Of a stretch of DNA of 64,000 nucleotides, positions 43,425-54,716 are shown piece after piece; the stretch's first letter is position 1, and each line of letters begins with the position of its first letter. A program made the translations under genes and the position numbers. Under the pieces are notes generated by a model, which worked only from the letters and a program-made list of their open reading frames with translations, was not told the DNA's origin and did no database searches. The DNA is from Euryodendron excelsum (lineage: Eukaryota > Streptophyta > Magnoliopsida > Ericales > Pentaphylacaceae): positions 23,439,318 to 23,503,317 of the forward strand of contig CM065379.1 of NCBI GenBank assembly GCA_033060915.1, read 5' to 3'.

Positions 43425-43775
43425 ACACAACGTCAAACGATTGAAAAAACTTGTGGATTAGGAAATTCCAGGAAGCCTGAGCGATAGGCTTTCCATCGGT
43501 ATAGTTCAATCATTAATGACATCCCCTTTAGGCTGTGATCGAACAGTTCAAAGTAGGATACTTTTGGAAACTTAGGAAACGAATGACAGTTGCTTCCCGT
43601 TTCCTGTGTCAAATCCCAATTCCTTGATTATAACGCACCGTCAAACGGTTAGCAAAATATATAAATTGAGGAATTCCCTAAAACCTTTCTAGAGGGGTTT
43701 CCATCAGTACAGTTCAATCAAGATGATCGCTTCTCGAAGGCTATGATTGCATGGACCAAAGACGATCATTTCGAG
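43425..43775 (+). repeat. Tandem duplication, about 200-bp unit
   Basis: CGTCAAACGATTG...GGCTTTCCATCGGTATAG...AGGCTGTGATCG at 43432 recurs as CGTCAAACGGTTA...GGTTTCCATCAGTACAG...GGCTATGATTG at 43639. Confidence 0.75.
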
Positions 43776-44078
43776 AAACTAATCAAGCGTCTTACAGACA
43801 CTTCTAAGAAATACCTAAGTTCAAGAGAAACTACAAGAGAACGTCATTAAAGTGCCTAATTTTTCAAATCATACCTAAATGGCACGAATATTGAGGAAAA
43901 GCAAACATAAAAGTTCCCAGCGTGAAAGCGTAAGCTAGATGCAACCAAATTTTGATCAGGTCGAGACAAAACTTGTCTTGTAGCCTAAGTTTGAAAAGTA
44001 CGGGAGTGCCATGTGGCACTCCCCTAATAGGCTAGGGCCATACGCATGTCCTCCATGCGTGGGGACCAAACGAGTTTG

Positions 44079-44090
44079 CCTATAAATAGA
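44079..44090 (+). promoter_or_regulatory. TATA-like box inside the repeat region
   Basis: CCTATAAATAGAAGG lies here, with a CT-rich (CT)n stretch at 44413-44440 downstream and repeat R copy B after it. It may be the promoter of a very long gypsy LTR that ends at 46326. Confidence 0.4.
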
Positions 44091-44409
44091 AGGCTACCCC
44101 CTAGCGTATTTCAAAACAAAAATTGCAAATAAACTCTGCAAATATCAAAACAGGGAGCTTGAAAATGTTTCTAAGTCTCCAAAACTTAAGTTCTTTGAAT
44201 ATTAAGTCTCCATTTGAAACTCTAAGGTCCAAACAATGATGGATTGAAGACCAAAGTATACTTCTAGTTTAAACTCAAGTATCCCCCTATAGTGACTGGT
44301 CAATAAAGGGGGGTCAAATAGTCAAAAAGTGATTTTGGATCCTTTTGTTATTATATATAAGTTTGGGGTTATTATGAAATTATACCTAAATAGTTTAAAA
44401 GATCCAAAG

Positions 44410-44444
<35 letters not shown>

Positions 44445-44959
44445 CTCTCATCCCATTGGTAGCAACCAGAGACCACCGTCTCTTGCATTTTTTGGTTCTT
44501 TCTTCATTTCTTTCCTTCTTTATTTTATTGTTCATTTTATTTCGCTTTAGAGCAAGATTTTGGTACCACATCTTAGGGTTTTGTGTCCTTCTTTTTAAGG
44601 ATTTTGTGGTGGTGGTTTCAAAGGAGGCTTTCACAACCTTGGGTTTACTTGTGGTTGACAATCTACAACCAGGTAGGGGGTTACACGTGGGTTTTGTTAT
44701 TGGGTTAATAATTTTGAGTTATATATGTGGGTTGGGTAGAAATCATGGCTATAGGATTTTTAATTTAAGTTCTAGGGTATGCTTGAACTTGAAAATCAAT
44801 TATAATTTAATTTTTTGACTCCCTTAGTTGATTTTCGTTATATTTATCATAATATGTTATTTACTAATGCCTTGTGTATTATTGAATGGTTTGAATAAAA
44901 AGTTAGGAATTTATTATGTTTACATGTTAACTAAAATTAGGGGTTTTACCATAAAATAA

Positions 44960-46326
44960 TTGGTTAATGCAATTGGCTTGATATTTACGTGATTGACGTG
45001 CATGTGAGTTATACTAGAGGTGTTGGTTAATTTAAAGAAAATAATTAGGTATTTTTGCTTACTTGACATAGTGTGAAGTAGGCACAAAAATGATTAAAAA
45101 TGATGTGAATGTCTTGAATAATAATTAGAGATTATGTTATGGATTTGGTAACTTGAATATTATTGATCTTATTTTTGTGTAGTATTTTTGTTATTTTAGA
45201 CTTGTGTTAAAGTCTATCGGTAGTTGGGCATAGACTTGAAGCCTTGGCTCTAGGAGTTTGCATTAGCATAAAGGTCTGATGTCTCATTTGGTAGGATACA
45301 CACGTCCTTTGGGTGCGGCCCATAAAGAATGAAATTACTTGAAAATACGCATCTCTTGGATAATATCCCATAAAAAGGGGAAGAAGTTGTAGGTGGAATT
45401 GTATCCCCTCCTCAGTATGGCCGGTTGCATCATGCACTTGTATTGGGTTGGACTTGGGTGAGTCTTGATGTTTTTATTTATTTATTTATACATTTATCAT
45501 TTTAGTTTTGGTCTTATAAAGTCAGTTTGATTTTGTTGCTATTGGTGACTTGATTACTTGCGGATTGATGTTAGAAGTGCTTGATCTTCATTTATTTGAT
45601 TCATGTGTGTGCTTGTATCATATTATTGGGAATTGGGTTCGGAGTTAGGATAAGAAAATTGCATTTATTTACTATCCTACATCCTTATCTGTACACTTGC
45701 ACATATCACTTTATTTTTATTAACTTGATAGTATAACCTCCTACTTCAGTCGTGGAAATGCTCATCCTACAACGGTTGTAGGTGGGCCTTTGGGCAAGCA
45801 AACCTGAGGACTTGGATTAAAACATTGGAGGCCTACATCTTATTTTGACCCTACCTTGTTATATTTTTGGGTTTTTGTTATTTAATTTTTATGTCATATT
45901 ATATCTCTATCTTTATTTTGGATCTCAATTAGATGACTGTATTATTATTTTTATTTTGTTGCATTTGGAGATTTATTTATATTTGGTCGAATACTATAAC
46001 TTAGTGCATGTTGTGGTTTAGTTTGGAGAATGGGTTGTTGATATAGTAGTATTGGATTAAAGATTGGAATGTGTTATTGGAGTTTGAATATTTGAAGCTT
46101 GAACCATTTTCTTTAAAACAGGTTTTATTAAATTGGATTGGTTCAAAATATGAATGGACTCATGTAGTTTTGTTCTAGAAATTTTTAAAACAAAAACTAT
46201 CTTTAAAATAAATTTTAAAACCTATTTTAACTAAAATCTAACATGGATCTTAATTTTGACTTGGACTTTTCAATGTTTGAAACTTTATTCATTAAAAATT
46301 GGCTTTTCAAAAATTAGGGCGTGACA
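44960..46326 (+). repeat. Repeat R copy B (probable LTR 3' part)
   Basis: Aligns with copy A (4760-6221 plus 16861-17132) and shows both the MITE site and the Sirevirus site in the empty state. Ends AAATTAGGGCGTGACA, a typical gypsy LTR end. No primer binding site follows, so this is a solo or 3' LTR. The LTR may begin much further left (about 42.0-44.3 kb), but the left end was not found. Confidence 0.7.
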
Positions 46327-47308
46327 CCCCCACTTTCTCTTCTCCCTTCTAGCTCACTTGAACTATTCTTTATTTTAATCTCCATATTCTACCTCAAAGG
46401 TTGAGGGCAGCATCACTAATTATGAATGATGCACAAGGACTGGAGCTATTTTTTAGCATCATTGATTAATGCCCATTTGTATTATGAATGGATTTGTTTG
46501 TCACTTGGTGGGTACATTTGATTGATGGGTGAAGTCGTGTACCCATTATGGCACATGTGCAGTGCCAATATTTTTTTTCGAAATGGGTACTTACTAGCAT
46601 TTCGGAAATGGTTACTTACTAGTATGTAAGATAGGATGATACATATTAATACGTAAATGATATTTAGTAGGTTTGTGGCACTTTTGTGTTCGAATATTTG
46701 CTTAGTACTTTCATTTTATTTCATTTAATTATGTGGTTATTGTTTTCCAGCATTTCCTATTATGCAAGTATAACTAAAGCACTATTTCTCATGAGCTGAA
46801 TGTAGCCAACATGTTTTAAGATATCCTAATGCATCATTCTACAAAGTATAGGTCTCTATAAGAGGCTGAAAATGCATGGAGCCAACATGGAGAAAGTGGA
46901 TTGCGTCTGAGCCTCATGGTTAATGCTGCAGAAAATGTGATCAGGAATATGATACCTGTGCAGATACATGAAACCCAAAAAATTTGATTAGAAACGATAG
47001 TTGTCCACATATATAAACCATATCCAAATATCAATTTATTATTAATTTATAATGGTGGGAACTACTAATATAAAGTAGTTGAGTGAGCGTGCGTGTTGCA
47101 TGTGATGTTTGCCTAGGTAAGAAATGTCAAACTTGTTTATGTGATGATGCTTTTTGGCATATTGAGAATAACAACCCTAGATTTTGTTAATTGAGTTTGA
47201 ATGCAAGGGTAAGGTTTTAAATGGCCACTATCATCCTTTCCTTTTGTATGTTGACCCAAAAGTGGGACCGGATGACAAAGCTTTCATCCCTTGCCTCATC
47301 CTAACTAT
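46327..47308. other. Intergenic, nothing recognised
   Basis: AT-rich. A short imperfect tandem of ATTTCGGAAATGG...TTACTTACTAG is at 46578-46630. No coding or RNA gene seen. Confidence 0.6.
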
Positions 47309-47323
47309 GACAACCAAACATGG
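47309..47323. other. Left target duplication of the LINE
   Basis: GACAACCAAACATGG, identical to 53694-53708 just after the poly-A tail. Confidence 0.75.
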
Positions 47324-47639
47324 GATTCCAGAAACATTTTTGTGTTTGTTTACCAAACCTATCATGATCAACATTTTGTGAAATAACTAATAAAATATTA
47401 TACTCTACTAATACGACATTTCAATTTCATATTGATAGGGAAGTTTTTCTATGAAATAAGTGTGAAAAAAAATTGTGTTAAAGCGCGAGGAGTATTGGTG
47501 GAGATCAACTAACAAGATTGATCTAGATATGGAACTCAACTAGAGGGAGCTAGTTGAAATTTGCGGTCATGTCTTCTGCAGCACATAATAAGCTACAAAG
47601 AGCTATAGACTTCTATTGCAGAAAGCCAAAGTTGAATTG

Positions 47640-47855
47640 CAGTTACAGATCAGAGCAGATCACTGGTGTAGCTCGGAGCAGATCATTGGTGCAAATCGGA
47701 CCAAATCAAAGAAGTTTAGAGCTTCATCAGGTATAGATCGGAGCATATTGATTCCCAAGTTGAATGGATCAAAGGTAGACTAAAGGTAGATCGGAGCAGA
47801 TCCTAGATAGGAGTAGATTAGAGCAGATAGAAACAGATTGGAGCATATCCTTTCT
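47640..47855 (+). repeat. Imperfect GATCGGAGCAGATC repeats in the LINE 5' leader
   Basis: AGATCAGAGCAGATC, GCTCGGAGCAGATC, GATCGGAGCATATT, GATCGGAGCAGATCC, GATTAGAGCAGATAG and GATTGGAGCATATCC occur at irregular spacing. They sit where some L1 elements carry promoter repeats. Confidence 0.6.
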
Positions 47856-47999
47856 CTTCATTTAGTTTACACCCAAATAGCAAAGGATCTTTGCAAAGGA
47901 GTAGGGATGAGAACCTTATTCATAATCTTTATAGACTACCTCCCCTCTACCACGGAAAATTTCTAGTTGAGGAAAATTTTCTCAAAATGTGGCCATGTG

Positions 48000-49518
48000 A
48001 TGCATATGTATCTCACCAGATAAGAAGAGGAAATCAGTAATTGTTTGGATTTATCAGATACAAGACACCGGAGGAGGCTTATAGAGAAATCAATACCTTA
48101 AATGGTGTATGGTTGTTATGCCAAAAGCTAATTGTGAAAAAAACAGAGTTTGAGGTAAAAGAGAAGAAAGTAGATGGGGTAAGGGGATTAGTGTTAAACA
48201 AGAAGATTATCAATGAAAGGAGACAACAAGGCTCAATCAACTCTCTACATGATGGAAGATCATACAAAGAAGTTCTCAACTCAGAAAGATCCACTACTCC
48301 CATAGAATCGAAGGTAAACCACAGACAAAAATTAGTAGTTGTAGCAGAAGTAAATGAAGATTGGTTGCAAAGATGTGCAATTGCTATTGCAAATTATTAC
48401 ACTTTAATAAACTTAGTGGAAGATATAATGAGTAGTGAAGGAGTGAACTGCATCAAAGTAAAGCCTTTAGGAGGATTGAGGGTGCTTCTGAAATTCAAAA
48501 ATATTAGAGAGAAAGAAACCATGCTAGGTAGTGGTCAATTATGGTTAGAAAACTAGTTCTCTGCTATCTACAATTAGTCATATATGGAGTTTAACACATT
48601 TCGAAAGATCTAGATAACTATCGAAGGGGTGCCTCTTCATGCTTGGAATGAAACATCCTTTAAGAAAGTAGGAAATCTATTGGGAAGGGTAATTGTTGTA
48701 GATGCTAGAACTTAAAAAAAAAACTGGAACTGCTTCATGGTAGGGTCCTACTAGAAACAGAGGAGGAGAACAAAATTCAAGATTACTGCACCTTCATGGT
48801 TGGAAAAGTAATGTACAAATAAAGGGTAAAGGAAGAAGGCTTCCACAGAATTCTGAACTGCAATTCAAGGAAAGAGCCCTCTGGAAAATGCTCGGGTACA
48901 TATAGCACTAATACAAATGTGGAATGTCTATGGAAGCAGATTTCTTATGTAGGGATATGAAGGAGGAAGATCATGGAATGGAAAGCTCTGACTCAATTAG
49001 TGCTCCAAATGGTGTTGATGGCAAAAACAAGGCTAATATGAAGAATTCTTTGTTACTACAATCTGGAGGAAGACGATGACTTTGCAAACATAAGCCATGT
49101 GGCAAATTCGATTAGAACCTAAATTGATGGCCAATGTGGCAATCCAAATCATCAACCTGGCTATCATAGGCATCTAAATGGTTGTAATGTAATGGTTGGC
49201 TCAAAAAATCAACTTAAGACAAATGTAATTTCCAAGGAAAGTGGTTGCTCAAAGGAATTTGAAAAAAACAGTGAAGTTTCAAGAAGCAAGGATTCTAACA
49301 TGGACATTGGAGACAAATGGATTTCAAACAAAAGCCCACGTACATCTTTGACAAGCCCATCTCAGAAGAGCCCATCAACTCTAGAAAACCAAGCAAAACT
49401 GAAAAACCAAGCCAGTCCAACAAAGGTAGTTAATTCAAGTAAACAGAATTTAAGAGGGGAAATGAATAAGCCTCATAGGACAAAGCTTCTAAAGGAATTA
49501 GGTATGAAGAAGGATTAA
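48000..49518 (+). pseudogene. LINE ORF1 (RRM-like and DUF4283 RNA-binding protein)
   Basis: FGFIRYKTPEEAYREI...LNG at 48041-48110 is the C-terminal half of an RRM; its N-terminal half is out of frame upstream. A DUF4283 pattern follows (NEDWLQRCAIAI, LGGLRVLLKF near 48340-48500) and continues after a stop as EGVPLHAWNETSFKKVGNLLG (about 48620-48690). The C-terminal part (49192-49518) is Ser/Lys-rich. The protein should bind LINE RNA. At least three breaks. Confidence 0.7.
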
Positions 49519-49839
49519 AAACCAATCCCTATAAAGAACAGATTTCATAAAGAGAAACAATTCTCCACTGGAATGTCATCATTAACCATAAGAGACTTCA
49601 GAAATAGGAATAATTTGATTCTAAAAGAGATGGAGGAGATGTGTCAGGCAGAGGCAAATGAAACCATTCAAATTGGGAAGTCTCTAGGAATAAATTTTAA
49701 AGGTATAGAGGATTCAACAAGGAAAAAGCTCACCCAAATGAAATGGCAGGTCTGTGAATTTCAGCATGATAAGATAAAGAGAGCTGGAGGGGGAGCAGCA
49801 AGCTGAACCAACTTATTTTCCTTCAAGTGTTTGTTTTAA

Positions 49840-52800
49840 TTCATACATAAAGATATTGATTTAGAATATTAAGGGACTATGAAAGGAGCGGAAAAAAAAG
49901 GATGGTTAAAAAGGTAATTATAGGCAGAGAAGTGAATATGACTCTACTCCATGAAACTAAATGGAAAGTTTGCAATGATATAAAGGTAAAACAGTTATGG
50001 GAAAGGAAATTTTGTAAGTGGAAAGCAATAGATGTTGAGGGGCTATCAGGAGGGTTACTAAGCTCATGGGAATCAGAATTTTTCAGTTTAAAATCAAAGG
50101 TGAAAAAAAGCACTTCATTTGAATGGTAGGAACTTTCAGTAAAAGCTTCAGATGTGTCATTATGAATATTCATGCACTAAATAGTGATGATGACAAAGTT
50201 GTTCTATGGTTAAAGTTACTAGCTCTGAGATCAAAATGGGATTTGCCTTGGAGTGTAGGAGGTGATATTAATGAGATCCTTAAGACTGGGGGAGAGATTA
50301 ACTAGTAAAAGGATTTCAAAAGCAATGAGAAACTTTATTACCTTCACAAGAGATGCAAGGCTGCAAGACATTCCAATGGCTAGCAGGAATTATACATGGT
50401 CAAACCTACAAAGTGACAAGATATGGTCTAGGTTAGATAGGTTCTTTCTATGTAATGAATGGCTTGGGAACTTCAGCTGCTCCCGGTGGGGGCTGCAAAG
50501 AATGCTTTCAGATCATTCACTTGTTCTACTAACAGATGAAGAGCAAGATTGGGGTCCTAAACCCTTTAAAGTATTTGAAGCTTGGTTCAACAAAAAGTCC
50601 TTTAATACATTGGTAGATGAAGTGTAGTCAAATACTCAGTTAATAGAATGGTCAGCATATAGATTAGTGGGAAAAATCAAGGCTCTAAAAGTAGAGATTA
50701 AGAAATGGAAAAAAGCTAAGGTGGAATCATGGGAATTAAAATCTAAGAAATTGGAAGCCGAATTACATGATCTTGACATGGCGGGTGAGGTTAGTGGCGT
50801 ATCAAAGGACCTTATCCAAAGAAGAAGACTGGTTAAGCAATTGTTGTGGAAACATTATTTGAGGGAAGAAACTGCTCTAAGATAGAAATCAAGAAGATTA
50901 TGGCTTCAGCATGGGGATAAAAACTCTAAATATTTTCAAACATCAATGAAGGCAAGATTCAGGAGGAATTACATTGGACAAATGATTGAAAATGGAGCTG
51001 TGGTGTCCAATCCACAACAAATCAAGAAATCAATGTTTAATTACTTTGCAATTAGATTCACAGAGAATTCCCTTGATAGGCCAAAGCTTGAAGGTAATGC
51101 CATAAAATGTATGAGTTTTGAAATAAAGCATGCACTTGATAAACACTTTGAAGAAACAGAAATATGGAATGCTCTGGCTAGTTGTAATGGAAGTAAAGCA
51201 CCAGGACTTAATGGCTTTAAGCTTAGTTTTTGGTAAAAGTATTGGAGTGTTGCAAAGGAAGATGGTTTGAAGTTCTTTAAGCAGTTCCATAAAAATGGAA
51301 AGCTACCAAGAGGTATCAATTCTTCCTTTATTGCTTTAATTCCTCAAATTGAATGCCCTGAATCCCCAGGAAATTACATACCAATTTCCTTGATCTCGTC
51401 CTTATACAAAATTTTGTCTAAGACCCTTTCTATTAAATTAAGGAATGTTTTGGAAGGAATTATATCATAGAATCAGACAGCTTATGTTAAGGGTACACAA
51501 ATACTTGATGGGCTTTTAATTGCGAATAAAGTGATAGATGAGTGGAAGAGAAACAAGAAGAAATGTGTGATTGTCAAACTGGATTTTGAAAAAGCTTTTG
51601 ATTCTGTCAATTGAAACTTCCTATTTCATATAATCGAAATGATGGGATTTAGGGGGAAATGGTTAAATTGGATTAGAGAATATTTGTCCACTACATTGGT
51701 ATCAGTTCTTGTGAATGGTTCTTCAATTACGGAATTGAAAATGTTTAAAGGACTGAGGCAGGGTGACTCACTCTCCCCTTTTCTGTTCAACATTGCTATT
51801 GAAGGACTAAATATTCTACTATTAAGAGCTAGAGATATGGGACTAATCAGAGGCTGCATTCTTGGACATAATGAGTTGGCCATCTCATATCTGCAATTTG
51901 TAGATGACACTCTATTATTCAGTTCAATAGACTTGTCAGAAATCAGAAATCTCAAAAGAATCCTGAGATGCTTTGAGCTTATCTCAGGTCTCAAGATCAA
52001 TTTTCACAAGTCAGTGGTCAGTGGAGTGGAAGTGGATGAGGAAAGTATATCAAAAGTGGTGAATATTCTTGGATGCAAAAGACAGAAGCTCCCAATCAAC
52101 TATTTGGGGCTGAAACTTGAGGCTAACCCAAGAAGGATTAGTTGCTGGAATGAGGTGCTAGAAAGAATAAAAAACAAATTGGCCCAAAGGAAAAGGAATT
52201 ATTTGTCCATGGGAGGAAGACTAGCATTGATCAAGTCCACTTTGGCAAATCTACCTATGTACTATCTATCTTTATTCAGAGCTCCAGTTGAAGTCTGTAA
52301 GGAGATTGAAAAATTGCAAAGAAGGTTCTTATGGGGTGGCTGGAAAAAAAAAAGAGGAATCCATCACATTAGATGGGAAAAAGTGACTGTTACCAAAAAG
52401 AAAGGGCTATTAGGATTGATTCCCATCAAGGCGATGAATATGGCTCTTATAGCAAAATGGTGGTGAAAATTTGTAAATGACAAAAACAAACTATGGAGAA
52501 GAGTATTATGCTACAAGTTCAAACTTAATCCTTCAAGAAGGAGTCTTCCTTGGGAGGCAGGGAACAATTATTCAGCTATAATGAAAGACATTCTTATATC
52601 AATGGATGATCAGTAGTTCTTCAAGAAGATATTGATGAATAACTTAAAAATCTCTATAAGAGATGGATCTTCTACTGATTTCTAGAACGACCCTTGGACA
52701 AATGGGCTTCCACTCAGGTACATGTTTCCTAGATTACATTTGCTAACTAATCAACCAAATGCAAGGGTGAATAAAATATTTGGCCTCTCTGGCTCTTAGA

Positions 52801-53520
52801 ATCTCACATTCAGAAGAAGGCTTCTATCATGGGAAGACGATAATCTTAAGGATCTAAAGGAGCATGTTGGAAATGGGACTTTAATTGCAGATGAAAATGA
52901 CTCCATTGTATGGAAGCCACATCAAGATGGAGCATTTACAGTAAAATCATTTTGCTTTGAAGTGGGAGGAGACATTTATCTTGACCAAATTTCGATGGAA
53001 AAAATTTGGAAGTCTTGAGCTCCTTTAAAGATACAATTATTTTGCTGGTTAGCCATCCAAAAGAGAATCAAAACAAGGATGTTTATGCTGAACATGAAGA
53101 TTTTGAATCAAAATGAGAGTGCAATGTGTGCGCTTTGTGGTCATGAGCTAGAAGAATCTAATCACCTGTTACTTCACTGCAGAGTATCATGGCTATCGTG
53201 GAGCAACATCTTAAAATGGTGGAGATTAGAATGAGTATGTCCTGATTCTACAATTTCTTGACTGGTGGCTACATTCAGATAATAAAATTTTGAAAAAATT
53301 TATCTGGGAATGCTTGCTGTAAGCAACTTTATTGAATATATGGCTTGCCACGAATGATGCACTTTTTAATCAGAATGAATCTACCTGGGAAGACATTGTG
53401 GAAGAAGTTAAACTACAAGTGCTAAGTTGGTTCAAGCAAAGCTTAGAGATGGTGTCCTCAGCCCAGAAAGCTTCTTTTACTACATTGATGGTGCTAAGCC
53501 ACTTAAGTCTTCTATGTTAA
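49840..53520 (+). pseudogene. LINE ORF2 (endonuclease, reverse transcriptase, zf-RVT)
   Basis: The endonuclease starts near NIKGL and KRMVKKVI (about 49866-49920), with HETKWK, and ends with WSRLDRFF and SDHSLVLL (about 50425-50530). RT blocks: LIPQIECPESPGNYIPISL (51330-51390), VIVKLDFEKAFDSVN (51568-51612), GLRQGDSLSPFLFN (51751-51793), active site FVDDTLLFSS (51897-51927) and INYLGL (52095-52112). C-terminally, a zf-RVT block (CALCGHELEESNHLLLHC, about 53130-53180). Stops near 51236, 51468, 51612 and others. FVDD replaces the usual plant L1 FADD. Confidence 0.85.
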
Positions 53521-53671
53521 TGTGATCATTCTGCTTTGATTGTTGGTTGTTGAATTCTCGTCAACTCCATCCTTGGGGAGGGAGAGGAATTTTTGTCAAG
53601 TCTTTGTTGGTGGAATTTCATCTCTAGTTGTAATCTTGATCCGTTCTATTAATATATTTTTTTTGCTATTC

Positions 53672-53690
53672 AAAAAAAAAAAAAAAAAAA
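53672..53690 (+). other. LINE poly-A tail
   Basis: Nineteen A, followed by GGA and the 15-bp duplication. Confidence 0.9.
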
Positions 53691-53708
53691 GGAGACAACC
53701 AAACATGG

Positions 53709-54140
53709 CGAGTATGTGATTTTTGGGAGGGATTGGTAGTCCAAATGGATGAAGTAACCCAAGCTTTGTCCGGACCGAAAATAAAGAGTTTGAAAATTAT
53801 AAATATTAAGGTTTAGAGATGAGCCAATTCCAAAAATGCCCCACAATCCAATCCAGTAAACAAACGTGGTCGACACCTATGTGAAACGTGGCCTACGTGT
53901 ATATGTTTATGTGTAGTTAGTTGTGAGCATGTGTCTTTCTCTAATAAATGGAAATAAAAAAATCAAGCCATAGTGATACAAACACCAGTGAATATGTTCT
54001 TTCTAGGCTAACATAAAGATTTAATTGAGACACCATCAAGAGTTCCTACTAGCAAGACAGGCTATTTAATTAAATTACAACCTATTTGCATCCCATCTTT
54101 AGAAATGAAAAAAACAAAAAAAGACAAAAAAGAAGAAGAA
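53709..54140. other. Short intergenic stretch
   Basis: No gene recognised between LINE and copia. Ends in an A/G-rich run that supplied the AAGAA target of the copia element. Confidence 0.6.
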
Positions 54141-54515
54141 TTTTATAAAACTAAAGAAATATTAAGCATACAAAATAATCAAACACAGTATATAATAAAA
54201 GCAGTTATTCTAAAACTGTCAAATAATAGTTAAATAGTTCTTCTGGAACTATGGTGATAGATCTCTTGATCACCCAAGAATGTATTTCTTTCATAAGACA
54301 AAATGTAAAGACAACAGAAATTTAAATAGTTTACCTACACTCTTTGTATTTTTTCTTTCTTCTCTTTTTTCTCTTCCTTTTCTTTCTCTCTTTTCTCTTC
54401 TCTCTTCTCTCTTTCTCTCTTGAGCTTCCTTTTATAGGCTGAGGGTGAGGTAGGCAGCCATGTGCTATTTGTTCGGTATACATTCGGTCATCCACCAACA
54501 CACATTTTCATAACA
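54141..54515 (-). repeat. 3' LTR of the minus-strand copia
   Basis: Minus-strand start TGTTATGAAAATG at 54515. Aligns with 61392-61789, including TCAAATAATAGTTAAATAGT and the TTTTATAGGCTGAG box. The inner end (54141) is mutated from CA. Confidence 0.85.
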
Positions 54516-54526
54516 CTCCCTCTTGG
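54516..54526 (-). other. Polypurine tract of the minus-strand copia
   Basis: On the minus strand CCAAGAGGGAG directly precedes the LTR start TGTTATG. Confidence 0.8.
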
Positions 54527-54716
54527 ATGACCGCCACAAGAAACCTCATAAAAACCTTAGCGAAAGAAAAATGGGTGCATTAAAATTGCCTTGTTAAAAC
54601 CTTACCAAGAAAAATCCTATGGAAAAAAAAACTATTAGCAAAAAAAAAAAAGAGTATAGTTTGTGACTTCCCCTCATTCATACATCTGGTATGAAGTTGA
54701 AGTTAATAGGTTTAAT

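Larger units (their letters stand above)
47324..53690 (+). mobile_element. L1-type LINE, nearly full length, degenerate
   Basis: Order: 5' leader with imperfect GATCGGAGCAGATC-like repeats, ORF1 with DUF4283-type RNA-binding protein, ORF2 with endonuclease, reverse transcriptase and zf-RVT, then a poly-A tail (53672-53690). A perfect 15-bp duplication flanks it. All ORFs have stops and shifts. Its length (about 6.4 kb) is normal for plant L1 elements, so it was probably not 5'-truncated on insertion. Confidence 0.85.

Noticed and set aside
44395..44818. ORFs across the (CT)n region near 44.4 kb
   Set aside because: Driven by the microsatellite and adjacent repeat sequence; no protein family.
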